From Ambrosia x helenae (taxonomy: Eukaryota; Streptophyta; Magnoliopsida; Asterales; Asteraceae): a stretch of 64,000 bases of DNA. Where the stretch lies: the NCBI GenBank assembly GCA_030844895.1, contig JAUTDX010000416.1:1-64000 (forward strand), in the 5' to 3' direction. How positions within the stretch are numbered: the stretch's first letter is position 1; each line of letters opens with the position of its first letter. Positions 1-10,652 of this stretch are shown here, in pieces. The translations under genes and the position numbers were made by a program. The notes under the pieces are model-generated. The model searched no databases, was not told where the DNA came from, and worked only from the letters and a program-made list of their open reading frames with translations.

Positions 1-175
1 CCTCTTTTGTCACGCAGGCTTTGGAGTAAGCAAGGACAAACTAAAAAGTTTATAATCGGTGGATTTATGAGAAACTATATTTTAGCTTACATGTTATGTG
101 ATTGTATATATATTAAGTTAACCTTTTAATATATTTAAGTGGTCACATTCATACTTTTGAATTGGTTACAACTAA

Positions 176-974
176 TCTATATATATAATAAAAGAAAGCA
201 ATTTTAATGACATGGCACTTAAGGATACATTCTCCTTCTTGAGCGTGCCATGTGTCATGCCATGTGGCAAATTAAAAAAAACAAATAATAATATAAAACC
301 TAATCTACTAAAATTAATTGAGATATTTTAGGAAAAAATAATTTAAAAACAAATTTAAATTTTTCTCTCTTGTGTTTCCTCCCATAATTTTTAAACGTTA
401 ATATTTTTTATTGTACTAGATTTTTTAAAGAAAAAAATTACACCAAATTAACGAGCGTTTTTATTATCTTTCCACGAGTACCATAGTGCTATATAAAAAA
501 CGGAGAAAAAAACGACTATTGTTTGTGGGGTTTCGTTTATATAGGAAAAAAAACACAAAGTGTTCAGTTATTCATTAATCATGTTTTTCTTTTAAACCAG
601 GTTCTTATATACGATTTGAAATTCAGCCCAATCGCCATGCTTTCATTGGAATTTTACTCTTCTAAAGATGCATAGGTATACTTCATCAAGAGAAGCTAGG
701 AGAAAAAATCGTGCAACACTGCAACACATGGTGTCACCTTATAGTAAGGTTATTTTTTTATTTGTTTAATTACAAGAGTAATAATTATTAGTATTAGTAT
801 TAGTATTATTAGAATTGTTATATTTTTCAACCCCGGACGCTCCGGGATATATATATAATAAACTAAAGCCATTTTAATGACATGACATTCAAAGAGAGCA
901 TCATTCTATTTCATCTGTAAAATTGATATCATATTAGATTTCTCAACCCCGGGACGTTCCCGGGTATAATCTAG
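176..974 (+). mobile_element. Helitron, non-autonomous, with an internal head-to-tail fusion
   Basis: The element starts with TC after an A (175/176). It ends with CTAG (971-974) before a T, which is the Helitron rule of insertion between A and T without target duplication. A GC hairpin lies at 948-964 (stem CCCGGGA/TCCCGGG), seven bases before CTAG. A second hairpin of the same type lies at 832-846. It runs directly into a copy of the 5' terminal sequence at 849-902 (TATATATATAATAAA, then ATTTTAATGACATG), which matches 178-231. The body is shared with the minus-strand copy at 21740-22354. No helicase or Rep coding is visible. Confidence 0.8.
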
Positions 975-1135
975 TGGAATATATAAATGATTAAAAAAAT
1001 ACAATATATATTAATAACAAATAAATAGTGTATATTAATTAAAGGACGGGCAAACATGGGAATAAATAAAGAAGCAACGGACCTTGGAAGTTGACCGCAA
1101 AAGCAAAAGACATAAAAAGATTCAAAACTCGCTAA

Positions 1136-2455
1136 GACCATATGTAGTCGAGCGTGATTGTGGGCGCTAAATAGGGCTGTTCACGAGCCGAGCCGATCCG
1201 ATCGAAGCATTGCTCATGCTTGGCTCGTTTACAAACCGAACCGAGCGAGCGGCACGTTTACAATCGACCCGAAAACCGAACGAGCATTCTTCGAGCGCAA
1301 ATTTTCCGAGCGAGCGCCGAGCAAGAATCGAGCAGGGAGTAATTGGACGATCATAAAATCAGGATGATTCCTTCGATGTTTTCATTGTCGGGTGACTACT
1401 AAGGTCGAACAGTCCGATGATAACACTACTATTGAAATCTCAGTGTCCGAGGATGAGGCTTAAATTGAGGCTGGTGAGGCGATGTGCATATGTTAGAGAA
1501 CAGTTGTTGCATTGTGACGTAGTGTGATATCAAGCGACAATTAGCGATAAACGACTAATAACATAAAGAAAGTCAAGAGTGTCACCTCATGACTTATGGT
1601 TTTACTATTAAATCTAGTGTTAATTTTTTTATTTAGTAAAGTGGGCTAGTTATATTTTGTTTGCATATACTAACTTAAATCCAAGAGAATGTTATATATA
1701 AAGCCATAAATTTATCTGTAAATTGTGTGTATATTTATAATTAAATATATAATATATAATTAAAAATTTATTCGAGCCGAACCGAGCCGAGCATACCTTT
1801 GCTCGTGCTTGGCTCATTTACAAACCGAATCGAGCCGATCGGCTCATTTACAACCGAGCGGAAGATCGAGCGAGCATTTTCGAGCATTTTCCGAGCAAGC
1901 GACGAACGATCCACGAGCGGCGAGCGATTTGAACAGCCCTAGCGCCAAAACAAAAATCACGCCCGCTACACCGGAACATAGCGGCGCCATCGATCAAAAA
2001 CATCCCCCAAAAACATCCCCCAATGCACAATCAACCACCAATAAAATTCTTCCACGTGCTCTCCTTCTTATTTGAATATTAGAGAGATAGAGAGAGAGTA
2101 GAAGACATGGTAGAGAGAGAGGGCCAGTGGTGGGTATGGTGGGCCAGTGGTGATGGTCTTCGGTGGTGGGTACGGTGGTGGGTAGAAGATCTGTAGAGAG
2201 AGGACTGGTGGTGGGTGTGTATGAGAAGAAGAATGAATGAAAGAATGAAAGAAAGAAAGGAGGAAGAAGAAGATGGAGGAGAGAGAGAGAGAGATTTGGC
2301 TGCTTTTGGGTTTTTTTTAATAATAAAATTACCGCCCCATATTTCCTCCTCCCACTACACCCTATTTTGAATTCACGCCCCATGCTGACTCAGCTACCAC
2401 GTGGACCAATCAGAAAGGGGGGCGTTATATTTTTCACCCCTCACTACACATGGTC
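1136..2455. mobile_element. PIF/Harbinger MITE carrying a nested hAT element
   Basis: Terminal repeats GACCATATGTAGT (left) and the reverse complement GACCATGTGTAGT (right) are flanked by the 3-bp target duplication TAA (1133-1135 and 2456-2458). The right part contains a GCTGACTCAGCTACCACGTG motif also seen in the MITE at 35666-36013. Without the nested hAT the element is about 540 bp. Open frames inside it at 1809-2383 look like chance frames over low-complexity GA and CT tracts. Confidence 0.8.
1172..1941. mobile_element. hAT-type non-autonomous element
   Basis: The terminal inverted repeat is TAGGGCTGTTCA at the left, with its complement TGAACAGCCCTA at the right. The 8-bp target duplication is GCGCTAAA (1164-1171) against GCGCCAAA (1942-1949), one mismatch. 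Both subterminal zones are arrays of GAGCCGAGC and CGAGCGAGC motifs; the middle is AT-rich. The 8-bp duplication and terminal sequence are typical of the hAT superfamily. It is inserted inside the Harbinger MITE, so it is the younger of the two. Confidence 0.82.
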
Positions 2456-2458
2456 TAA

Positions 2459-3170
2459 GTGGTGTGGTATAGCGCTTGGTGCCACACAAGCATGTTAGCG
2501 CTCTGAACACCGCCCTAGGGCGCTAAATTGTGAGTGCAATGACAGGCATGAGAGGGGCTCCATTTAAGAAGTCCGTTTTGGAGTAGGGCTCGTGTCAGAC
2601 ACGACCTGTTAAGACACGAACACGAAACAAGTAAACCCGAACACGGCAAGAACCTGTTTATAACATGTTAACACAATAAGACGCAATAAGACAAGAGCCT
2701 GTTTATAAACATTAACCCTGAAATCGTATCCACAAACATGTAGGCGATCCTGGGGTTGAAAAGAGAACGGTATGAGCGACAGCGGACAGAGACGGTGGAC
2801 AGGTGACAACGATGGTAGAGTTGAGAAGGATGAGGAGGGGTGAGGTGACTAAGCGGTGTACTTGTATATCCTCAGTTTGAAAATTGCAAATTCCGGTTCC
2901 TTCATCTTTAGTCCACATATGTATGAGGTATACCCACACCCCATGTATAACTCTTTAAATAAAATTATTAGCATGTCTAACGGGTGCCGATGTTGACAGG
3001 TAAAAAGACACGAATCCTGTTAAGGCCTTATCATGTCGGCCTGTTAAAGACACAAAACCTGTTAAAGTCGTGTAAGTTTGTGTCATCAGTCATGTTATCG
3101 TGTTCACGTCTAAAATTGTTAGTCCTAATTTGGAAGGTGAGGAGGGAGGGGGCGTTAATGGAGGTGACTT
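2459..3170. other. Non-genic stretch with ACACGA / ACCTGTT repeat motifs
   Basis: No convincing gene. From about 2585 the sequence repeats short motifs (TAGGGCTCGTGTCAGACACG, ACCTGTT, ACACGAAC) that return near 3000-3110. This is the style of a degenerate hAT-like element, but I could not find matching ends or a target duplication. Confidence 0.3.
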
Positions 3171-3578
3171 CACACCATCCACCCTAAAGGCGCTTGTGGC
3201 TGTGTAAAATGTTGCATACAAAGAATAGAGAAGCAATAAAATGTGGCTAAAAGAGGACGTCTTTTTAATAGCAATGTTGGGCACAACCCTCTGCACCCTG
3301 TCTAGAAAACCTATAGCGTTGGAGGCCAAAGAGCCAAAGGTATCGAACTCAAAAGTAACGAAAGCATGTTGCATCTCACACCATCTACCCTAAAGGCGCT
3401 TGTGGCTGTGTAAAATGTGGCGTACAAAGATTAAAGAAGCAATAAAAGGTGGCTAAATGAAGGTGTCTTTTTAATAGCAATGCTGTGCACAACACTCTAC
3501 ACCCTATCTAGAAAACCTATAGCTTAGGAGGCCAAAGAGCCAAAGCTATCGAACTCAAAGGTAAGAAAGCATGTTGCA
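3171..3578 (-). repeat. Tandem duplication of a reverse-transcriptase-like remnant
   Basis: Two head-to-tail units of about 205 bp (3171-3375 and 3376-3578) are roughly 90% identical by eye. On the minus strand the first unit opens with AFVTFEFDTFGSLASNAIGF followed by LDRVQRVV. This resembles the AFDTFGFLAPEAV...RVQRV stretch I recall from plant LINE-type or reverse-transcriptase-derived ORFs. The second unit has frame breaks. It lies about 360 bp beyond the end of MAP70 and is probably an inert retroelement scrap. Confidence 0.45.
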
Positions 3579-3938
3579 TCTTTCATATTTTGTTATATCT
3601 TTGGCATCCCAATGTGGCGATGACAGTTGTAAAAACATTGCCCCTAATTCAAGCAAATAGATACTAATTAATGAGAAAGCTTTGTTTTTTCATGACATAA
3701 CCACACTATGCACATTCTCAAATCAACTCACATAAAAAAAATTAAAAAATTTAAAAAAATAATAATAAAAGGAAACAGAAAAAAGGTTAGCTCAGCTTCA
3801 CACCCATCTGCTAATTTCTTCTACACAAAATAGTCAGAAAAGCATACCCACTCATCTACCCATGGGCATGCTAGTTACACCATTTTATAATCAAACTAAA
3901 AACAACCGTAATAACCTCTTTTCATACTCCTTTGTTAT

Positions 3939-6900
3939 TCATTGTTTCGGGTCAAACCCCCGCCCTACATTCCTGCATACATCAATCAACAAGTCAATTT
4001 ATTAGACAGGCTAACGTTTCGGAGTACATGATTCCCTTTCTCAAACGCGATATAACATACCTGGCTGGAAGTGGCTGAGATGTGCTCACATTACCCTTTG
4101 AGTTCCCGGCCGTTTGGCACGACTGTCCTGTTCTTTATCAATTCGCATGGCAGCTATCTCTTTCTCCAAAGTAGTTACTTCCCTTCTCATCTTTTTTGAC
4201 TCGACCTCCATTGCCTTGGTTAAGGTATCTACTTTCTTTGATAACATCTGGAAACCATATAAAATATTACAATCCAAACAATGAATAATAGCTTCTCACT
4301 AGAGATGAAAATCGGGTCGGGTTGACTAATGATCTCTTGTCCAAATTGTGAAGGTTTTTTGCAAAATGATCAAAAAGAATAAATTAATTTCAGTAATAGT
4401 TTAATTATTCAAATAAAATGGTTTGTGAAGTTTCTTGCATCTAAAGCACACACTTTAGACAAATTTCTACCTGTTTCCTTTTAAGCCAACTTTTTTTCTA
4501 ATGTTACCTGTTTGACCAGCTAAAAATTGAGCATATAACCCAATAACCCATATCATAGTGGCACCAATTTTCGGCAAGACACAAAATCAACATAAGATAA
4601 ACAGCTTGGGGACTGGCGGCTAAGCGTGGGTCGACATAACTAACATGTTTAATGAATGGGTTGGGTTCACGTTTACTTGACCAACCCGTTTAACCCTTTA
4701 CAACCCTTTGACCTGACCAACCTGTTTACAGCTCGTTTAACCTGCCAACCCATTTAGAATATCGGGTTACATGGGTCGTGTTCGGGTTACACATGTAGGA
4801 CTTGGTGTTCAACTTTTCGAAACGATTTGGGTTGGGTTAAAAGAACACAACACGAATCGCCACTCCCGCCAAATCAGCCCATTCATAAGTAAATGGGTCA
4901 AAACTACCACATCTACTGACTGAGAAAGGAAAACAAGAACTGAATACATAAAAGAAAAAAGATATGCACCTCAATGGCATCATCCTTATCTTTAAGGCTC
5001 TGATCCTTTTCATGACCAGATTTCCTCAAAGCAATAACTTCCTTTTGCAGCAAATCATACAACAGGCCCGGAACCGTATCCTCTGTTTCAGGTTTTTCAT
5101 CTGGCTTATCTTCCCATGAAGCATCACGAGCCTCGCTATCCTTACTTCCATCACAAGATTGCTCCGTATTAAAAGTAGGACTATTACCGCCACTCGAGAG
5201 AAGTTTACCCTGTCTAGTGATCGGGTCCCACCATCGAAGGACTTTGATGTACCTTTAGCATGCCTCAAAATTGAACTTGAACCAGATGGAAGAGTTGATC
5301 TTATCTGAAAAGATGGCGATCTTTTGGGTAAAAATCCATTCGAAGGCAATTTGGCTAAGTTATCAGCTCCACCTATTGATTGGCGACGTGAAGAACACAA
5401 AGTGTTTGGTGACCTCAAAGTATCTTCTAGCACCCTGAGTCGTAGTTGATATTTTTCCTACAGTTTTATAAGAATGATTATGAATTGAAGTCATGAGAAA
5501 ATTATAGAAGTATTCGAGAATCTTTGAGAACAAAGTAAAAGAATATTACTTTCAATTGTGCTTCAGATTTTGCAGCACGATCAGTTATAGCTAGTTTGTC
5601 ACGCAATTGTTGCATCTCACCCTAGTAACAAAAGGGTGAACTGGCAAGTAAATAACTGAATAACAAATAAGTAAACAAATTATTCATGGAGAATTAAAAA
5701 AAAGTTCAAGATACCTGCAAGAACCTTCTTTCTTCAAGCCATTGCTTGACTGGCATCACCTTATCATTAGAATCTTTCCATTCATTAGCTACGACTGTTG
5801 CCACTCTATTGGCTGTAACTTTTGCACGAGCTAGCTCTCTGTCTAGTGTCTTCCTTTCTTCCTATTAATAAAAAAAATAATTTAATTAGTTAGTTATGAC
5901 AATCGACCAAAGCATATCCTACAAAAATGTTACAGGTGGCAAGATGAGAGTCAATAAAAGGGAATTCTATCTAAATAATCAGCAAGTTAATAAGGATACA
6001 AAAAGAATCCAAGTAAATAATAATCTAAAAAGAATTAGAAGGTTGGGTGCTTTAAAAATAAACTCTTGGGATGTTTCACCTGTTTGACCTATTTCGGAAA
6101 ATGTTCACCATTAAAGCCATTTTCTTTTATCGTAATTCGTATCTGTTTAAAGATAAAACAAGACCCAAATTGACCCATATAAAAGTAATGGGTTAAAATT
6201 GGCAAATTGCCACCTCTAAGATATGCATAAAATTTAATTGGCAAATTATGGAAATATCTCATGTCATACATTCATTTCTTGAACTTTCCGTTGATAGTCC
6301 CTCACAGCATTTGCAGCTGCGCCGCCAGCAAGGACAGCCTCTTCAAGTTCGCGTACAGTTTGGGTAAGTTTTTCCACCTCAGCAACTTTTTGACGATGCA
6401 TTCTATCCAAGATTCTATTTTCTTCCTGCAGAAAAGGAAAGAAAATACGGCAAAGGAAATATGAATTGGCATTATAAAAAACTAGAAATAACGATTGAAA
6501 GGGATTCATAATTCAATGTCTGACCTGGCAAATTTCTATCTGCTTCATCAACTCCTGATTCTTGTTCTGAAGATCATCCACCATAGATGCCTTGGCCAAT
6601 GCAACCTGCACAGTTCTCTCAGCTTCAAGTAATGCAGCCTCCTTTGACTTGGTCAAACGGTCTAATGCTTTGTTGTCATCCTGCAGCTTCGCAATCTGAA
6701 ATCCAAAAACCCTAAGATAATAACTCTGAGATTATTTATCACCGACTGCATTGACCACTCAAAGGATAGATGTCAAACCTCTTGTCTTGCCAGCTTGAGC
6801 TCAGCTTCTAAAGGTGCAAGAATGGCTTCTATTGGAGGCATATCATCGTCTTTCTGAGCTGCATGAACCCTTCTTAGAGTAGCTTCTGCTGCAAACTGAG

Positions 6901-9276
6901 CTGCCATTGATGCTTTCTTCTCATCGTTGATTTTCTTAATTTCAAGATTCTACACAGCCAAAAAGTGTATATAAACTATATCTAATTCTATAATGGAAAG
7001 AGTAAATTTCGACATTAACTTGTGAATGGATCAGTTTGTATTATGTTTTGTCTCTCCAGGTTATTTAATTAAAAAAACCTTATAAGGAGACTGGTAGAGT
7101 AGTAGGATGAATCGAATGGTGCCCAACGTGTACTTTTAACACATAAAGCCGTATATAAGATACTAGTTATTTATTAAAATATTTATGTTAGATTAAAATA
7201 TTTGGGGTCACCCTTTCCAACTAAAAAAATCTTTAGCCGTTTTAAAACGTTACGTGACCCGATCCTTGTCACACTTCTACTGAGGATAGGCATGATTCAG
7301 TGAATACCTTGCTTTCAAGAAGAGATTCGGTCAACTTTAACTTTTCGTCCACTTTTGATAACTCTTCAGTTAGCTAAGGTGCATTAGTACAAATTAATGT
7401 TAGTACTATTACAAAGTACAAACTCATGAAACCATATAATAAAACAAAAGTGCAATGGAAAAGACACCAATAAAATGAATGTAATATGAAAACAAGCAAG
7501 ATTACAGGGTTCTTTTGTATCAACTACCAACATGCATTGATGAACTCATATTCTTGAATCTTGATTGTTGTCTTTACAAAGTTGAAACAATATAGTTAGC
7601 TAATTTCAATTCTTAGTTTATTTTATCCAGTACCAAAAGTTTAGACTTACATTTATTCTCTTCCAATATTCTTAATTTAAATTTATCGACTATTATATGA
7701 ACACAAACTATATGTTAAGTTCTTACAAATACAGACAAATAATAGTTTTCCTTTCAGGTTAAGAAAGTACTGATAATTGATATTCTCAATGCTTGCCCTT
7801 CTCATAAGTAAAATAAAAAAGGGGTAGCCTAGTGGTAATCTTTGTTCTACAAGTTTAGTCACAGATTCAACCAATTCCCATTCCTCCTTTACGCTAACTA
7901 AAACATTAATCAACTTTCTACAGAGAGTAAAAATAAAAAGCGCTGCTGAATTGCTGATTAAAGAAGCATGATTAGCCCATGACGGTTTGGCAGACAGAGG
8001 ATCATAATCACTTACTGATTCTTACATGTCATCCCTGATACATTAGAATCGGACAGACAATATAGAAATAAAACTTTTAATATCCTAACACGAGACAAAC
8101 AAAATAATATAAGTAATGACATGATGAAATATATTAATGACATGATGAAAGAACACTTGTAAATCTGCTGAAAATCATAAACAATCAGTACACCAAGAAA
8201 ACGTGCAAGATTAATTGGTAAATGAAATTAGCTCCTATTACCATACATATAAACAGATAATGTAGCATCTACGATATGAGACACTCCAATGGGCAGTGGA
8301 AATTAGCTAAACCACAAAACCTATGAAAAATTAAGATTCATTGCCATGGAAAAACACGGATCGGAAAATATTCAAACGAGAGGATATTTATATCTTGCAT
8401 AGAAGTGAGTTATACAACTTCATCAGTTCCATTTCCACCACGTATTCATAATATCTGTGTCACGAACTAGAAAAAGGAAATGACAAGTGTATATCGCACG
8501 AGCGAAGAAAAAGATACTTAAATCACCACCAAATTGGAACATCAAAACCGTTCCATTTCTAACTCATGAAATAGACTAAGTACCAAATAGCGAATAATAC
8601 TCAAGACAATGACATTCCACACCTTTTTTTCTCAATGCACAATATCAACGTCACATAAGCATTAGTTATATTCTTCATATAGATTTAATAATTGCAAATC
8701 ATAACTAAGGAAAATATACTAATATATATAACTAAATATGCATTCAATTAAATAATATAAACAATTAAATCTGCTAATCTTAGAAACTAAATAAAAAAAT
8801 CTACTTAATTATCCCTAAAAATTTATAAACCAATACCTCCTCAACAGCTTTTTCTCTCAGCCGTTCAGATAACCGTAACGCTTTAATCTCAGCTTGTGCT
8901 TCACTCAATTCTCGATCCTTATCTGCAAATTATAAAAAAAAAATTAAAAACAAAGTAACAAACAAACAATATGAACATTCAATTAATTATTAATCCGTCA
9001 GATCATTAAACAATAACCACCTCTAACTTCATTCTCCAACCGATTAAGCTCAACCTTAACCGGATCCGATCCATGGAGCAAGTTGATAACCTCATCTGCG
9101 TCTAAACTCGGCCTCACTGTAGCTCTCCTACGACTCGTCGCACCTGATCCCCTACCTCCTGAAACTGCTAACGGCGTCGTTTCACTAGACGGAAGGCGTA
9201 CATTGCCGCCGTTATATAATGTCTCTGGTGAGTCAGTTGTTCGTGTGACGTCACCTTCGGTGGATACCTCGTCCAT
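3939..9276 (-). CDS. MAP70: Microtubule-associated protein 70 (MAP70), 11 exons, two G-run frameshifts
   Basis: MAP70 proteins are plant-specific coiled-coil proteins that bind cortical microtubules and help pattern cell walls. Exons: 9276-9021, 8922-8837, 7373-7308, 6949-6779, 6695-6525, 6425-6270, 5861-5715, 5621-5550, 5457-4970, 4247-4061 and 3972-3939, all with GT..AG introns. Recognisable blocks are RPSLDADE and NLLHGSDPVKVELNRLENEV (exon 1), AAQFAAEATLRRVHAAQKDD (exon 4), MHRQKVAEVEKLTQTVRELE (exon 6), HAKGTSKSFDGGTRSLDR and EDTVPGLLYDLLQKEVIALR (exon 9). The exon total is 1834 nt. The conserved frame is lost at a GGG run in exon 9 (5208-5210) and again at a GGG run in exon 10 (4105-4107). 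One extra G at each gives 1836 nt, about 611 residues, the usual family length. Without that correction the protein stops early. This is either a recent pseudogene or two sequence errors; I favour errors. Which of the MAP70-1 to -4 subgroups it belongs to is undecided. Confidence 0.93.
7374..8836 (-). other. Large intron 2 of MAP70
   Basis: A 1463-bp AT-rich intron between exon 2 (VEE|) and exon 3 (|LTEELSKV). I see no coding sequence or element boundaries in it. The 721-bp intron 10 (4248-4969) contains a region rich in ACCCGTTTAACCC-like motifs, probably an old inserted repeat. Confidence 0.7.
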
Positions 9277-9420
9277 GACTCGGATCTGGACTCAGTAACG
9301 CACCAAATAGAAGAAGAGAGAGAGTGTGTGTGTGTGTTTGTAGAGAGAGAGAGAGAGAAGAGAAGAGAATGAGTTGAAGTTAATGGAGTCCGTTTAAAAC
9401 TGTATCGTCTTAATGTAGTG
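9277..9420 (-). promoter_or_regulatory. CT/CA-rich 5' leader of MAP70
   Basis: Just upstream of the MAP70 start, read on the minus strand, lie runs of CT and CA (plus-strand 9310-9362 GA and GT tracts). Pyrimidine-rich leaders and initiators of this kind are common in plant genes. The start at 9276 is chosen because MDEVSTEGD leads directly into the conserved RPSLDADE block. Confidence 0.5.
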
Positions 9421-10149
9421 AGATTTTTTAATTTTTTTTTTCAAGTGTTTTTCTCTCACTATAATTGTGCGTGTGTGTTCTTGTGTGAAAAATGAGTAAA
9501 TGACAGGTTTTTCTCTCTCAAGATTGTTATAAAAAACAAAAGTTACAAAGCTATTTTATTTTATTTTTATATCATCTACGGATGTGTGGAGTGATGTCCC
9601 ATGGCCATCACGGGTTTGGGCGCTAAACACCCGGTCTTTTGGTGGGGTTGATCCACTCCGCCAACTCATTTGTGTGCTTCAAAGTCTGAAAAGGAAGGAC
9701 CTACACCCTTTCAACCAAACAATTTTTTTTTCTTTAAAGCAGCGCTATACACATCCTGATCTTAAAAGGGGAGGGGGGGGTTATTGTTACTAAAAAACCA
9801 GCTTATGTGGCAAAATAAAACTCCTAGAGGTTTTATCCACACGTGAGCCTAAGTGATGTAGTTATGACAATTGTTTATTGAGGATATTTATATATTTATA
9901 TGTTTTAATCAATTAATATTCATTAATAAATTAAAATTATTTATTTAACATAATTCATTAGTAATAATTACTTATATTACTTGTAAATATATTAGTTTTT
10001 TTGAAAGATATAAATATAATAGTTATATAAATAAAATGTTACATATAATAGCAATGTATTTTTAATATTTGTCGATTGGAACAATTTACTACTTTTGGTC
10101 TCTTGGCTTTTTTTAATGGTGTTGCTTCTGATTATGTAAGTTAGACACT
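9421..10149. other. AT-rich upstream flank of MAP70, no gene
   Basis: No open frame with recognisable content. A short GC-richer patch (9580-9790) ends in a G-tract and may be an old repeat; I could not define its ends. The rest is AT-rich spacer. Confidence 0.5.
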
Positions 10150-10365
10150 TAGGGGCTGTTTGGTTTTAAGTGCTGAATCATTAAGATGGTCTGAATGGTT
10201 AAGAGACTCTTAATAGTTAAGAGTTGAATCATTCAGCATCCCTTATTAGCTTAATGGTTCAGCACTTAATCATTCCATTCAGATGCTGTAACAAACAGTC
10301 TGAATGCTGAATGATTCAGACCTGAATGGTTAAGAGGCTGATTAAGAGGCTACCAAACAGCCCCT
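10150..10365. mobile_element. hAT-type MITE
   Basis: Ends are TAGGGGCTGTTTGGT and its complement ACCAAACAGCCCCT. The probable 8-bp target duplication is TAGACACT (10142-10149) against TAGACGTT (10366-10373). The interior is made of variants of CTGAATGGTTAAGAG and its complement, so the single strand would fold back strongly. This GGGGCTGTTTGG end is common among plant hAT MITEs. Confidence 0.78.
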
Positions 10366-10595
10366 TAGACGTTTAAATGTAGTGATTAATAGAAGTCTTA
10401 TCATTATATACATACACACCTAGTAATTATTAGGTACAAGTTTGATATATTGTAGGTCAATACAACTATAGTTATCTTATCGTATTATATTTTCATTAAT
10501 AAATATTTTTTGATTATTAATCGTTAGTGATTTGATGTTGTTTGTAATCTATTACACTTATGTTTGAAAAGAATTAAAATATACATAGTCCGTAA

Positions 10596-10652
10596 GACTT
10601 GCATGTGTTAAGTATATACCTAGCGTTCCTTCAGCCAGGATCAAACTCTTCT
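10596..10652 (-). pseudogene. rrn18: Nuclear copy of the 5' end of mitochondrial 18S rRNA gene
   Basis: The minus strand reads AGAGTTTGATCCTGGCTGAA then GGAACGCTAGGTATATACTT and AACACATGCAAGTC. This is the start of a bacterial-type small-subunit rRNA. The GAAGGAACGCTAG variant fits plant mitochondrial 18S rather than plastid 16S. Compared with the standard sequence, CA is missing from the CTCAG motif. Only about 57 bp is clearly rRNA. It is a nuclear insertion of organelle DNA, not a functional rRNA. Confidence 0.75.

Noticed and set aside
1994..2383. 129-codon minus-strand frame
   Set aside because: Lies across CT/GA tracts within a Harbinger MITE, with Ser/Pro/Thr/Leu low complexity and no homology I recognise.
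4290..4900. hAT element in MAP70 intron 10 (CGGGTCGGGTT motifs)
   Set aside because: Motif style fits, but no paired ends or duplication; noted only in the intron description.
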